Shown here in pieces: positions 11,761 through 22,620 of a stretch of 64,000 nucleotides of DNA (the stretch's first letter is position 1; the number at the start of each line of letters is the position of its first letter). The notes below the pieces were generated by a model that saw only the letters and a list, made by a program, of their open reading frames with translations, was not told the origin of the DNA and did not search any database. Position numbers and translations under genes: made by a program. This DNA is from Lumbricus rubellus (lineage: Eukaryota; Annelida; Clitellata; Crassiclitellata; Lumbricidae): contig OX243815.1 in NCBI GenBank assembly GCA_945859605.1, forward strand, positions 33,784,785-33,848,784. The letters are read 5' to 3'.

Positions 11761-11787
11761 ATGATGATGATGATGATGATGATGATG
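11712..11787. repeat. (GAT)n microsatellite
   Basis: Trinucleotide run with one TTA-type interruption. Confidence 0.95.
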
Positions 11788-12467
11788 TGGTTGAGACTGA
11801 CCTGGAGTTGATCATGAAGGACGATCTCATTTCGATCACCATCGTCGTCGTCGTTTCTGACATCACTTCCCATCGATCCGTACAACACGCTGTTCATCAT
11901 TTATTTATTTATTCCAGATGATTACTATTATGTGTTGTCGTCTGCTCTCAACAATTATTATTCCGCTCCCTTCGTTTCTCTCCTACTATAGAACGATGTC
12001 TCGGTAGAATCTCGAGACAACACTACGTTAACTCTCTCTCTCTCGTAAGGCCTATCAAAGTCATATGCATGCCAAATGGCCATGCAGTTGTCCAACGGGT
12101 CTAACTTCTACTTCCTACTGAAAGGCGTACGCTACTGACATAGGCTACATATAGCCTATACAGATATAGCCTACAATAGCCTACGATTGAGGAATGAGGA
12201 CGACGAAGAAGAAGATGAAAAGGAGAAGGCGTAGGGAGGGAGGTTCTCCCAATCTCTTAATACAAAGCATTCTCTGTCTCACTCTGTCTCTGCGCAAACT
12301 CTTTATGTCTTACTTAGCTACAGATGATATTTCATCGTCACTAAAATTTGCATATTGTCTTACGTTGTCTGCTTGTCTATGTGCAGAGGCAGCTGCGGGC
12401 CTTACATTGCGCGCAGCCCGCTCTCGAATTTTAGCGACGGCTTATCAGCAGAGCGACTCGTCATATA

Positions 12468-13661
12468 CAGGGTGCGGCGGAAAAAATACCCTATTACGAA
12501 AATCACGATTTCTCAAAAATTGCTGAATATTTTGTTACAAAACTTCACCAATCTATTTGACACAAGTCATGTCTATCTACAATTTGGCTAAATCTAATGA
12601 AATTCGAATCATAAACACCAAAATGGTGCAACCCTGAAGTGAAACAATGTTATTTTCGTTTCAACAGACATTTTACTGACAGTAATAAGTGACAAAGTAA
12701 CGACGCAAAAAGAAATGTAACAAGGCTCAAGGTTACTTATTGTTATTGACATGATTAGGCCATAGGCCTACTGTTAAGTTTTGTGCAATGAATGTTCGGA
12801 GTGACCACGGTTTGCTTTTACGCAAGCTTTCAGACGTTTTAGAAAGCCCAGAACCGACTTCTGAATGGTCCCGACTCCCAAGTGGCAAGTCATTCCGGAT
12901 GATTTGCAGCGTATTTTGCAGTTTTGAAATGTTCTTTGGCTTTGTTGTAAGTTTGTTGTAAGTCTCAATCATTGCATCTCAGACAGCATAGTTGAGTGGG
13001 TTCATATCTGGAGAATTTTACGGCCATGAATCTTTGTCGATGAAGTCCGGACAGTGACTTGTTAACCAATCTTGGGTCAGCTTGGCGCCGTGAGCGGGCG
13101 CTCCATCTTGCTGGAAAGTGAACTGATTTCTGAACTGATGACAGTCATTGACAAGCTTAATTAAGCAAAAGATTCTCCACGTAGTACTTAGCATTGACCT
13201 TGGTCTTCTCGTCAATGAAATGTAAGCGTCCTTTACCCTCATAGCTGAACCATGCAGAAACCATGATGTTGGGAGAGAATTTGGCTCTCTCGACCATCAG
13301 ACGCCTTGGATGGATATCGGCTTTTTTCTTCTTCGCCCAGACGTGTTTTTTTTATTAATGGGTGGATTGATGTAAAAGATCTTTTCATTGGTGAAAAAAC
13401 CTAATTATGGCACATTGCAGGCTACTTTATGTAAAAATATGATTTTATACTTCGTGAATGTCGTGTTCAGTTGAAAAAATGCTGTTCTGTCTTCTGCCTG
13501 ATGTCATGATCACGGATATAAAGATACTGACATAAAATTTTCAAATAATAGGCCTATGCAAAAATATGTGACGAATAAGAATGAAAATATTTGTAACAAA
13601 ATATTCAGCGGTTTTCGAGAAATCGCAATTCGTAATGGGGTATTTTTTCGGCCGCACCCTG
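12468..13661 (-). mobile_element. mariner-type transposon, 1194 bp
   Basis: The terminal inverted repeats start CAGGGTGCGGCGGAAAAAAT and end with its diverged complement ATTTTTTCGGCCGCACCCTG. The similarity extends about 80 bp inward, and TA lies on both sides. The length is typical of a complete mariner. A broken transposase reads on the minus strand. Confidence 0.88.
12775..13310 (-). pseudogene. mariner transposase, degraded
   Basis: Minus-strand segments show the family core: KGRLHFIDEKTKVNAKYYV, then FTFQQDGAPAHGAKLTQDWL and a PDMNPL-type motif. They are separated by stops at about 13160 and 13020 and by frameshifts. The gene cannot be active. Confidence 0.85.
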
Positions 13662-13679
13662 TATATATATATATATATG

Positions 13680-13711
<32 letters not shown>
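13662..13711. repeat. (TA)n(GT)n microsatellite
   Basis: Compound dinucleotide run immediately at the mariner end. Confidence 0.95.
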
Positions 13712-13743
13712 CATGTGTCACGAGTCGCTCTGATGTCAAACAG

Positions 13744-14564
13744 CAGGGGAGAGCGGGGCATAATGGGATATCGGAGTATAACGGGAAACTTCATTATTGT
13801 CGATCTTACTTACTTTTAAAATACGAAAAAATTTCCATCTGAATTAAGTTAAAGCATATTTGAAGGTGAAGGACAAAAGCAATAACGATTTTGATGCGTC
13901 TTGTAGTTTTTATGATGAAAAATTGATTTTCATGCTCTCCCAAGTAAGGTACGTCCATTATTCAAAAAATAGTCTAGAAACACTGGAGCTATATTAAATT
14001 TAAGTTTTGCCATCCATGTGTAGGGTTATATATAAGGTCACATATTCCATATGAAAATTTGTACAAGTTCAGTGTTTTGTTTCAAAATGGCGGATTTACA
14101 ATTTTGGGGCAAATTGGGGCATAATGGGATACATATTATATCCCATTTTGCCCCAAGCTGTGGCGCTAAAGCAATTTTTCCCCATATTCTTTATATTGTA
14201 ATATTTCGTGAATTCTTATTACCCCTCACGTCTGGATCATTGTTTAGATTACAAAACGAGCAACAATAAAAAATATGTGGCACTTTTTGGAAATCATAGA
14301 ATATTGCATGTTATGGGGCATAATGGTATAGGAATCCCATTTTGCCCCGGGTGGTGGGGCATAACGGGATTTTGGGACCTAGCTGTTGGTAAAAAATTTG
14401 TATCTTCTATGTGGTTGATGCTTAAGTAGATTATTCTAGTTCATGTTGTACGTTATATATGCCTGCACAATGTGAGTACAAAAAAGTCCTGATTTCTTAT
14501 TAATTATATGATGAAAACTTCAAAATGCCTTAAGTATCCCGTTTTGCCCCGCTCTCCCCCACTG
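13744..14564. mobile_element. inverted-repeat element with GGGGCATAATGGGAT words
   Basis: The left end (caggggagagcggggc) and the right end (gccccgctctcccccactg) are inverted. The word GGGGCATAATGGGATA and its complement recur inside at about 14112-14158 and 14313-14365, as if the terminal motif were iterated. There is no coding region. No convincing target duplication was found. Confidence 0.75.
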
Positions 14565-14577
14565 TATATAATTTATA

Positions 14578-15641
14578 CAGGGTGGTCCAGCATAAATGTC
14601 CCAACTTTGCATGCATATAACTTCGCTAATTGTTGGAATTTATTATACTTTATGCGTCAAATAAAAGGTGTTTCACTCTAGTATTTGCACTGAAAAAATG
14701 GAACTGGTACAAGTTTAAGTTTTAATCATTATGCTCGGAACAGCGCTATCTACCATAATTATTTTGTTGTCATTTGTGACGCAATCTGGCGCCGTTGACA
14801 GACGATGATCGCTCTTGATCTTAATTTTCCAAACTGATAAGGGATTTAATTCGGTTGAAATGATTAACGAATTTCTAACAGTGGATGGAACAAACAATAC
14901 CTTGAATTATCTGCTACGGAAAATTGATAAAAACAGGACTTTCTAATCGTAAACCATGGGAATTAGCCTACGGCGCGCATATCCGCTAACATTGATCTTG
15001 TGTTCGAGTAAATTGGCCGTCAAAACATTGACCCCGATAGGCCCAACAAGCAAATTTCCCCAGGTCATTCAGCGCGAAACAGGTAGGCTAGTCCTAGAAA
15101 GACCGTATTCTAAAAGATAACTTTAGTTAGGCTATCTGTCGACGTGATGTCAAACAGCACTCCCAGCACTGACGCAAAGAAACGGCTAGGCCTATAGCGA
15201 AACAGCCAGCGTGCTGCCAGCCATTTCTTTGCGTCGAAAGCAGCGCGAGGCAGCGCGCACTGTTGTTGATAAAATTGAAAGAACATGGTTTAGCGAAGAG
15301 ATTATATTCATGGTAGAGACTTCTACAAACACCAAAAATGATTGTGTCTATGCGCGTGTTAGCAAAAAGCGATAGGACTTGTGTGAATATCACGAGGAAA
15401 CGGCGCCATATTACGTCAACAATGACAACAAAATATGGTAGCTAGTGCTGTTCTGAGCATATAATTAAATTATTAAAACTATAATAAACTTGTACCAGTT
15501 CCATTTTTTAGTGCAAATACTAGAGTGAAATAGGCTACCTTTTATTTGACGCATAAAGCATAGGCTAAATAAATTCCAATAGGCCCTAATGGGCGAAGTT
15601 ATATGCATGCAAAGTTGGGACATTTATGCTGGACCACCCTG
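14578..15641. mobile_element. mariner-like non-autonomous element
   Basis: The ends are CAGGGTGGTCCAGCATAAAT and its complement, with about 150 bp of inverted similarity (14578-14725 and 15490-15641) and TA flanks. No transposase is recognisable in the 760-bp middle. Confidence 0.85.
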
Positions 15642-15724
15642 TATATATCGACACAGCCCCATTCTGCACAGCAGCACAATCTATCATACGATATAGGATG
15701 TCGTATGCGTGTAATGAGCATAGG

Positions 15725-15726
<2 letters not shown>

Positions 15727-15764
<38 letters not shown>
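15727..15764. repeat. (AT)n microsatellite
   Basis: AT dinucleotide run. Confidence 0.95.
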
Positions 15765-15766
<2 letters not shown>

Positions 15767-17256
15767 CGCAGCTGCCCCCATATACGCGCATGTACTACGT
15801 AGCCTAATTAATTAGCAGACCTGCATTAGCCTATGTGTATCTCTTCGGTATTATAGTAGGCCTCTGTCTACAAGTAGGCCTAGGCTATAAGTATAATACA
15901 ATCAAAGTAGCCTATACCAGTCAATCTAGGCCTATCTTTTGTTCAACTTCACCCCATAGACTCATAACAGGATATTATGTGATTTGTGTGAGAGACGCAA
16001 TTTGCCGGTCACTGCTTCAGGCAATATTTACGCTGAACTGTGACCCTCCTCCCCTTCGTACCCTCCTCCCCTTCTTTAATCTTCTTTAATCTTCTTCCGT
16101 TTCGACTGCCTCACTCTAACCGACTTCTGTTCGTTTTTTCTTTTCATATTCATTAATAATATCAACGTGAGCTAAGAGCTGTAACTTTGAATGATGACGG
16201 GAAATGCATGTACATCTGTCCTATTCAGCTTTCCACATTCTGATTTAATATCTAGGCCCTATTGTATCATATGGTTTGCCTCAACATATTGTATCTGACC
16301 ACTGATAAAGCGCTTCTACTAGCCTTCTAGCAGCAAGTGCCTTTCAGAAACGCCCCTAGTGCGGGCAACCCCGATACGAGAGAAAAAGCGTCTTGAGAGT
16401 GAGTTGAGAGTAACTTGAGACCGTTTGAGACGAGAGAAAGATGACGAAAGACTAGCAGCAGCACTGAAATGTACTATATAGGCTGTAGCTACTGGAATGC
16501 TGATAGCCTATGAAAGTTCGGATTACCGCTCACATTAGAGCAAATCCCACAATTCTCTGGGGCAAATCCCAGAATCCTCTGGGCCAAATCCCAGGATTCC
16601 TAGAGGCAAACCATAGCAAAGGATAGGCGTCACAACGCTTCGCTTTAAAACACAAATTTCTCAGCAATGATACACAATAATTATTGTTTAAAATCAGCCT
16701 GGGGTTTTTGAGTTGAGTGGCATACAAAACAATCAACTTAACTGTATTTAGCGGCCACTGACCAGATTTCTTGAAAATTGCCTTCAAAGTTGATGAATTT
16801 AACATGGGTTTACACAGGAACAAGCACACGCTGCCCATAGCGGAAGTCGCGACTGATTCGCCGTCGGCCATAGACCACTATACGAAGCATTATCAATCCA
16901 GTGAATATAATATAATTATATCAATGAGCAGCAGCGTTGCCACTAAGGTTTCAGAAATAAACCCAGATTTCCTTCAAAAACCCCCAGGAAACCCAGACCA
17001 TTCATATAAGCGATTTTAGACCCCTTTGCTCAAACGAAGTTGGGTTTTCACTTGTTCTGATGAGGGTTAACAAAATGTTTCTCAAATGAGTCGAATAAAA
17101 TGTAATTACAACTGTAAAAAACCAATTGTCAAAGATGTCAGAGACTCGGCATCCACATCGGCAATAAGCCGAATCGATTTTATATTCGTTTGCAGATGCG
17201 CAGCGAGTCAAGCATACTAGCATAGCCGACAAGAATTATTATAGGAAAGTAGGAAA
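15765..17256. other. unassigned sequence upstream of the LTR array
   Basis: No gene is supported. A minus-strand frame at 16530-16871 contains LKAIFKKSGQWPLN, faintly like the end of pogo/tigger-type transposases, but too short to call. Confidence 0.3.
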
Positions 17257-17260
17257 CATA
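17257..17260 (+). repeat. target-site duplication CATA, left
   Basis: The same four bases occur at 30885-30888, directly after the last LTR. Confidence 0.8.
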
Positions 17261-18859
17261 TGTAACGTCCTATGAGGCCGCTACAATTTAACCTCCTTTT
17301 AGGCCGCTCGGCGTACTTACTTATTAATTTGCGGCCTTGCTAAATTTGCGACCGGCCTTCGGTTTTAGCCGCTTTTAGATCTGACCTTCGGTGCAGTACT
17401 TCGCTGCAACAGAAAGTGTCGCAATGCGACACTCTATTTTTAGATTCGGCCAACGTGTAAGTCGCTGATTGGTTGATCCAGATCACGTGACCGCTTCCAA
17501 CGCCGAAATGCGCAGTCGACTGGAAGTTTTCATCGGAGTGAGAGGTCGGCTCGTGAAGACAAGAAATTCTGTATATTCTGGGTCTAAAAATGCTGAATGT
17601 GTGGCTGATTGCCTGATTTCATGAATATGAATATACCGTTGACTAAGCGACTGGTTTTGGGACAGTTTGCAGCTGATTCTGTGTGAATCTTTATTGTCAT
17701 ATATTCCAATATTCGGACAAGAAATCTTCCGATCTTCTTTTCATATTTGAATGCGAGTGTTGGCCAAATTGCACGGAAATTTCCAGGAAAGTATTAACTA
17801 ATCTAATTGCTCCATAACAGAATCCGAAACCAAGTGTAGTTAATTAATTAGAAATAAATGTTCACTGATAATAAGAATTGAAACCTAAGTCGATATTGAA
17901 TAACGGTAGAAAGCTACAGTCTGAATTGTGATTCATTATACCTGACTGTTAATTATAAAACGCGATTACTAGAATTAAGGTTGTGCACGCCTGTTGATTA
18001 TTTACGGAGATTCTGCTGACTTTAAAGACATATTGCATAGTTATTGAAGAACAATATCTAGGCCCGATCACAGATGTTAATTGTCAGCAACGCTTGTACA
18101 TTATACTCAGTTGAATTGTTTAATTAAAATAAATTAAATCTGGCGTTAATAAATCATTGAATAATGGAAACTCCTAACAGGTCTGAGGATCACTCTGATG
18201 AGGGATTAGAGGAATGCATAACTGAAGGGGAGAAGGGAGGAACCCCAGACCGTCTTGACCAATTAGAAATAAAGGGTAAACAAGTTGGGGAACTCTTACT
18301 AACCGTTTCAGAAACCCTGGGGATGTTCATGAAACGACAGGAGTCCCAATTCAAGAGCCTTAGTCAAGAGATAAGCCACTTACAAGAGCAACACCACCGG
18401 GGTAGTCTTTCCCGAGAAGAAGGTGAGGTAATGAGGGAAAAGAGAAGGGAAGGGTTGACCACATCTAAGGATTGGGGATTTACACAACCTGTTGAAGGGG
18501 ATTTGAACCCAGACGGTCTTCAATTCGAGGAAGCCGTCGTTCCCAGACCGGGAACCGCAGACATATGTCGCCACTCGACCGAAGTCATTCCTGGTACCGA
18601 TGAGAGACATCCCCGTCCTGAGGTGGAAGACCCAACCCTAAACTACGACTTTACCAGAGGGAAATCAATGGATCCCGTAGATCTTACCTACTTAGTTGAA
18701 CCTGTAGTCTTACCTGACAGCAGAGAACCCCTTCAGCAGTGCGGCGCCTCGATTGAAATCCCAGGGCGGGCTCCTACCACTTGGGAGGCTGAAGAGCAAT
18801 ACCAGGGGTGGGACCCGAGGTCACGTGGGCTTCTTTCGAGGTGGGGGCAGGCCGTTACA
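17261..18859 (+). repeat. LTR copy 1, 1599 bp
   Basis: It begins TGTAACG and ends CGTTACA, a perfect 7-bp inverted terminus with canonical TG...CA. Two further copies (23310-24908, 29286-30884) have the same length and looked identical wherever I compared them. Probable U3 landmarks are an inverted CCAAT box (ATTGG near 17468), an E-box CACGTG (near 17484) and a GTGTCGC/GCGACAC hairpin (17416-17432). AATAAA signals lie at 18128 and 18148, just before an ATG at 18164. The last 696 bp are an open reading frame that continues into the body. Confidence 0.95.
17430..18163 (+). promoter_or_regulatory. putative LTR promoter, leader and poly(A) signals
   Basis: For the LTR ORF to be translated, transcription must start upstream of 18164. 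CCAAT, E-box and a TATA-poor region around 17433-17500 are candidates. A good splice donor GTAAGT sits at 17457, so a spliced leader is possible. AATAAA at 18128 and 18148 would place the R/U5 border at about 18175. The start site is inferred, not seen. Confidence 0.4.
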
Positions 18860-21800
18860 ATTGGTACCAGAAGTGGGGTCTTGAAGTCAAGGTCAGATAC
18901 AGAGGTCCAGGTCCAACCTAGTGCAAATACAATTGATACCCGACTAAGTGGGATGAAAGTAAGCTCAGGTACATTTGGTCCTAGACTAAGTGAGGTTTTG
19001 GAACTAGGTTCAAATACAGCTAACGCTCGGGTCCAACTTAGTCAAGATACAAGGGCCAGAAAAGAACCCGAAATTGTTAGGAATGAAACCGTTTATCATA
19101 GAGATTTAAACACGCTTTATGAAAGTTTTGACTATGAGTCGTATATGCGCAAGAAACAAAACAGGTTAAATAAAGATATAACCGAACAGTTGAAAAATAA
19201 TAGTGAAGACTCAGAAGTAACTGATATGCGGCCTTTACATCGATTTGTGCTCGATTCAAATGCGATAGCTATAGGGCAAGATTGTTTGAAAACATGTACT
19301 AACTCAGGAATGTTAGTTGTAGATAAATCAAATCGGGATTTGTCGTTCACACGAGAGTACGACTGGGGTCCACGAGATGCACATCCTCGTCGTCCCATGT
19401 CAACCGCAACTCCACGGGCTGCCACCTTCCCATACTCGTCGTACGAATTCATGAATACTGAAGCTGGAAATCTTCGACGATCAACTGCGATTCCTCCACG
19501 AATCATCTCTTCGAAGAATGTGGGTGTGCACGACGTTCAGGTACGTGAAATGAAACCTGAATCAGAAAAGATCGCGTTCGCTTCTGCTTCGATTCCTCGT
19601 ATGCCCACCCTGACGACATCTTCGAGTCCGCCGATAATGTCAACGATGTCTTCGTCGCTAAAAACTCAGGTTACCCAGAGCTACGAATACTTACCTCGCG
19701 AGCAGGTACAGCCCATCTTCGTGCCCTACTACGGTCCAGCCTCGTACAATGAACAGGTTGCCCTGGCGAAACAATTAATGCAGTGGCCAACAATGGAACC
19801 GATTGTCGCGGGTGGTCCTACAGATGAACTGCCTAATCCGTTCATACTCGTGAGCGGTGTTGCTTCTGAAAAACCGCCCACAATCGTCAGCTCTTATGCT
19901 CGAGAGTTGGCACCGAAAAAGGACACTGTCGAACCGTCTCGATCCGAACCTATTGCTCGTGAAAGGAAAGAACCTGCTGGAAGACTACTAACTGAACACT
20001 CAAATTTTCCAGATAGAAGAATGCCATCGCAAATGAAGCTGGACCGATACAACGGCAAGACCTCGGTAGAAGTGTTCCTTAAGAAGTTCGAAGTATGTTC
20101 GAAAAGTAACCGTTGGACTGAAGAGGAGAAACTAGCCCAACTGACATGTGCGCTAATCGAACCGGTAGACCAACTTCTGTATGAATTCGACTCGGAAGCC
20201 ATCACCACCTGCACCGATCTAGTCGACCGTCTACGACTACGATACGGAAGCTCGGACCAGGCAGCCTTGTACCAAACTAAACTGAATACTCGCCGCCAGC
20301 AATCGGGTGAAGATCTCGGTCAACTGGTACAAGACATCCGGAAGCTTATGATTTTAGCTTTCCCAGGACCGTCGTCTGCGCACAGTGAGACAATAGCTAT
20401 TCGAGCTTTTCTTGACGCTCTGTCAGACAAGGACTTAGCTCTGAAGATAAGGGAGCGGGAACCAGCCACGTTAGACAGCGCCTACAAAATCGCTCTTCGC
20501 TTGGAAGGTTACCGCCGCGCTGATGAAGGTACCACCGGATTCCACGACAGTCGACCGGGTCGCATCAAGACAGTGAGAGAAGTAGAAACAACCCTCGACG
20601 AAAAATTCAACCAGCTGCAAGAGACGCTGACCCGACAGATGAAAGAAATGTTCCAGAACCAGTTGAGTGCTACTCCAACTGAGGGTCAGTTCCGACAATG
20701 GCAGCCGCAACGTTCATCACCATCCTGGAGAGGAACCGGAACCAACAATCAGCCGTGGAACCGAAATAGAGACAATAACTTTCCTCGGGTGAAATGGGAC
20801 AATCGTCGCTGTTATGAATGCAATCAACCAGGACATTTGGCTCGCGTTTGTCCAGAGCGTCCCCAGAGGTCGCCACCGGACGAAGAAGTCGAAGAAAAAG
20901 CCGGGGATCGAGAAGGTAACGTCAGACACGTCCAAGGTAGGAATGATGCCTACCTGTCGGTGGAACTGAACGGAAGATCCCTCCTAGCCTTGCTTGACTC
21001 TGGCTGTGAAATGACGTTATGCCCTGCTTCGCTGGTAGAGCCTAAGGATGTGCAGAATTCTGAACAGTCCTTGCTAGCTGCCAACGGGTCTGCTATTCGT
21101 GTTGTGGGAGAGACAATACTGAAACTGCAAATCGACGGCCATGAATTCAAGATTCCCTGTTTAGTCACAGAGCAGGTCTCTGAACTGATCCTTGGACTTT
21201 CCTGGATGAAACACGAAAATGTACTCTGGCATATCGGTAGCAACTGGATTCTGGCGGGAAGTCACCGATTCGACGTTCGTTGCAAACCCCGTGCCAGACT
21301 GTGTCGCAGAGTAGTAGCTTCTCGTGACCACGGACGAAAGGAAGGAATCCGTGTCGTGCAAGCGAATTCGAAAACTTCAGAGGAACCATGGACCAGCCAG
21401 CCGGAACGTGCAGAAACCGGAACTCCACGCCTGACGGAAACTTCCGAGTCGTCGAACTTCGCTTCGAATCTACTCCCTCCTAAGGTGGTAGCCCGGAATC
21501 CTTCTAACGAGGATGTGCATCCTTCTCCCGACTTCGCAAACCCTCCCTCCGTTGGTGTACATCTTCCGTCTGTTCTCACCGACTTCTCTTCGGAAGATGT
21601 GCATCTTCCCTACGTCCTCGCCGCCTATCGAGCAGGTGAAAGTGAAAGCACCGGTTTCACTCCTAACCGGCTGTTCCTGTCAAGAGAGCTGTGCATGCCG
21701 ATTGATTTAGTTTTAGGAGATGTTCCAGTTGCAAATGCTTTGTCTAGTACCGATGATTTTGTTGTGTATCAAATTAAGAATGTGCAAAATAATTTTGAAA

Positions 21801-21994
21801 TTGCTCGAAGATTTATGCAGCGCCTTGTCACTAACAGAAATTTCCGGTATGATAGGAGAGTGAAACCCGCTAGGTTTCCCATAGGTCCTTTAGATTTGGA
21901 GACCTTGAATGGATTGAATAATCCTGAAGTTGAGGAATTAATGTCTGTTGCGAGACCTCGCAGGAACATTGTTCGCCCTGTAAGATATAGGTAA
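18164..21994 (+). CDS. LTR-retrotransposon Gag-protease-integrase-tail polyprotein (copy 1)
   Basis: A single 1276-codon frame. Residues 1-232 are encoded inside the 5' LTR and are acidic, with a predicted coiled coil at about 30-75 (heptads around LLLTVSETLGMFMKRQESQF). Residues 233 onward follow the primer-binding site. A Ty3/gypsy-type Gag capsid lies at about 620-800 (MKLDRYNGKTSVEVFLKKFE onward). A CCHC zinc knuckle has C883, C886, H891 and C896. A retropepsin-like aspartic protease at about 925-1025 has active-site DSG at 945-947 and a flap/ILGLSWM end. A Pro/Ser-rich spacer follows, then the C-terminal part of a gypsy integrase (about 1150-1276, STGFTPNRLFLSRE). Reverse transcriptase, RNase H and the integrase catalytic core are missing without loss of frame. 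The protein could assemble and mature particles but not copy itself; a trans-acting partner is inferred. The start is the first ATG of the frame. The next candidate, after the primer site, is near residue 264. Confidence 0.9.
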   Translation: METPNRSEDHSDEGLEECITEGEKGGTPDRLDQLEIKGKQVGELLLTVSETLGMFMKRQESQFKSLSQEISHLQEQHHRGSLSREEGEVMREKRREGLTTSKDWGFTQPVEGDLNPDGLQFEEAVVPRPGTADICRHSTEVIPGTDERHPRPEVEDPTLNYDFTRGKSMDPVDLTYLVEPVVLPDSREPLQQCGASIEIPGRAPTTWEAEEQYQGWDPRSRGLLSRWGQAVTIGTRSGVLKSRSDTEVQVQPSANTIDTRLSGMKVSSGTFGPRLSEVLELGSNTANARVQLSQDTRARKEPEIVRNETVYHRDLNTLYESFDYESYMRKKQNRLNKDITEQLKNNSEDSEVTDMRPLHRFVLDSNAIAIGQDCLKTCTNSGMLVVDKSNRDLSFTREYDWGPRDAHPRRPMSTATPRAATFPYSSYEFMNTEAGNLRRSTAIPPRIISSKNVGVHDVQVREMKPESEKIAFASASIPRMPTLTTSSSPPIMSTMSSSLKTQVTQSYEYLPREQVQPIFVPYYGPASYNEQVALAKQLMQWPTMEPIVAGGPTDELPNPFILVSGVASEKPPTIVSSYARELAPKKDTVEPSRSEPIARERKEPAGRLLTEHSNFPDRRMPSQMKLDRYNGKTSVEVFLKKFEVCSKSNRWTEEEKLAQLTCALIEPVDQLLYEFDSEAITTCTDLVDRLRLRYGSSDQAALYQTKLNTRRQQSGEDLGQLVQDIRKLMILAFPGPSSAHSETIAIRAFLDALSDKDLALKIREREPATLDSAYKIALRLEGYRRADEGTTGFHDSRPGRIKTVREVETTLDEKFNQLQETLTRQMKEMFQNQLSATPTEGQFRQWQPQRSSPSWRGTGTNNQPWNRNRDNNFPRVKWDNRRCYECNQPGHLARVCPERPQRSPPDEEVEEKAGDREGNVRHVQGRNDAYLSVELNGRSLLALLDSGCEMTLCPASLVEPKDVQNSEQSLLAANGSAIRVVGETILKLQIDGHEFKIPCLVTEQVSELILGLSWMKHENVLWHIGSNWILAGSHRFDVRCKPRARLCRRVVASRDHGRKEGIRVVQANSKTSEEPWTSQPERAETGTPRLTETSESSNFASNLLPPKVVARNPSNEDVHPSPDFANPPSVGVHLPSVLTDFSSEDVHLPYVLAAYRAGESESTGFTPNRLFLSRELCMPIDLVLGDVPVANALSSTDDFVVYQIKNVQNNFEIARRFMQRLVTNRNFRYDRRVKPARFPIGPLDLETLNGLNNPEVEELMSVARPRRNIVRPVRYR
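18862..18879 (+). other. primer-binding site, tRNA-Leu(UAA)-like
   Basis: It starts TGGTACCAG two bases after the LTR end. It matches the complement of the 3' end of metazoan tRNA-Leu(UAA), as I know that tRNA, at 17 of 18 positions (A instead of G at 18871). It is translated as part of the ORF (residues from about 233). Confidence 0.8.
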
Positions 21995-22360
21995 CGTTAC
22001 ATGTATGTAGTGTAAGATAATATCGCGTAATGGCGATAGGTTTAGGCTTTGGCGAGAAGCCTGGTTTTAGTTCCTTTGGATGAAAATACATATAACGTTT
22101 TGTTTCTAGACTTGATCTAGGTTAGATCATGGGGGTAGGTTAAGATTGTTTACTTGTCGTTTTACTTGCATTGTTTTCTTTGTTGCCACGAAGAAGGGCA
22201 AGAATGCTGTGCTTGTTTGTAGTATAGAAGATGTAATTGCATAACCATGATTAATCGTATAATCTATGATGAGATTATTGGCTATTTTGAATTCTATACG
22301 GTTAGTGAAGGCAGGGTTCGGATGTAGAATAGTGGGTTGTAATTGTCCAGACAGCGTTAC

Positions 22361-22620
22361 GGGTCTATTCTATTATATTCCGTCCTGTAAGGTGGACGTA
22401 GAAAGTCTATTGCATAAGTCAGGGAGAAATCCGTACTAGCTTCTTGGGTATGTTTCCCTGAATAGTAAATCCTTTGTTTGCTAGTTCCGGAAGGTCTGCT
22501 CTGTTATGTTCCGTCTTGTAAGGTAGACGTCGACAGACTATTACATAGGTCAAGGAGAAATCCGTCCTAGTGTGGCTTGGGTATGCTTCACTAAGCAGTA
22601 AAGCCCTTGCTTAATAGTTC
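22361..22620 (+). repeat. diverged ~135-bp tandem duplication
   Basis: Two adjacent copies share tccgtcytgtaaggtrgacg, then gagaaatccgt and a cagtaaa-type end, at roughly 80% identity by eye. Copy 2 of the element carries the same pair at 28337-28596. Confidence 0.8.

Noticed and set aside
16530..16871. Minus ORF with FKKSGQWPLN, resembling pogo/tigger transposase ends
   Set aside because: The match is about ten residues and no terminal inverted repeats were found.
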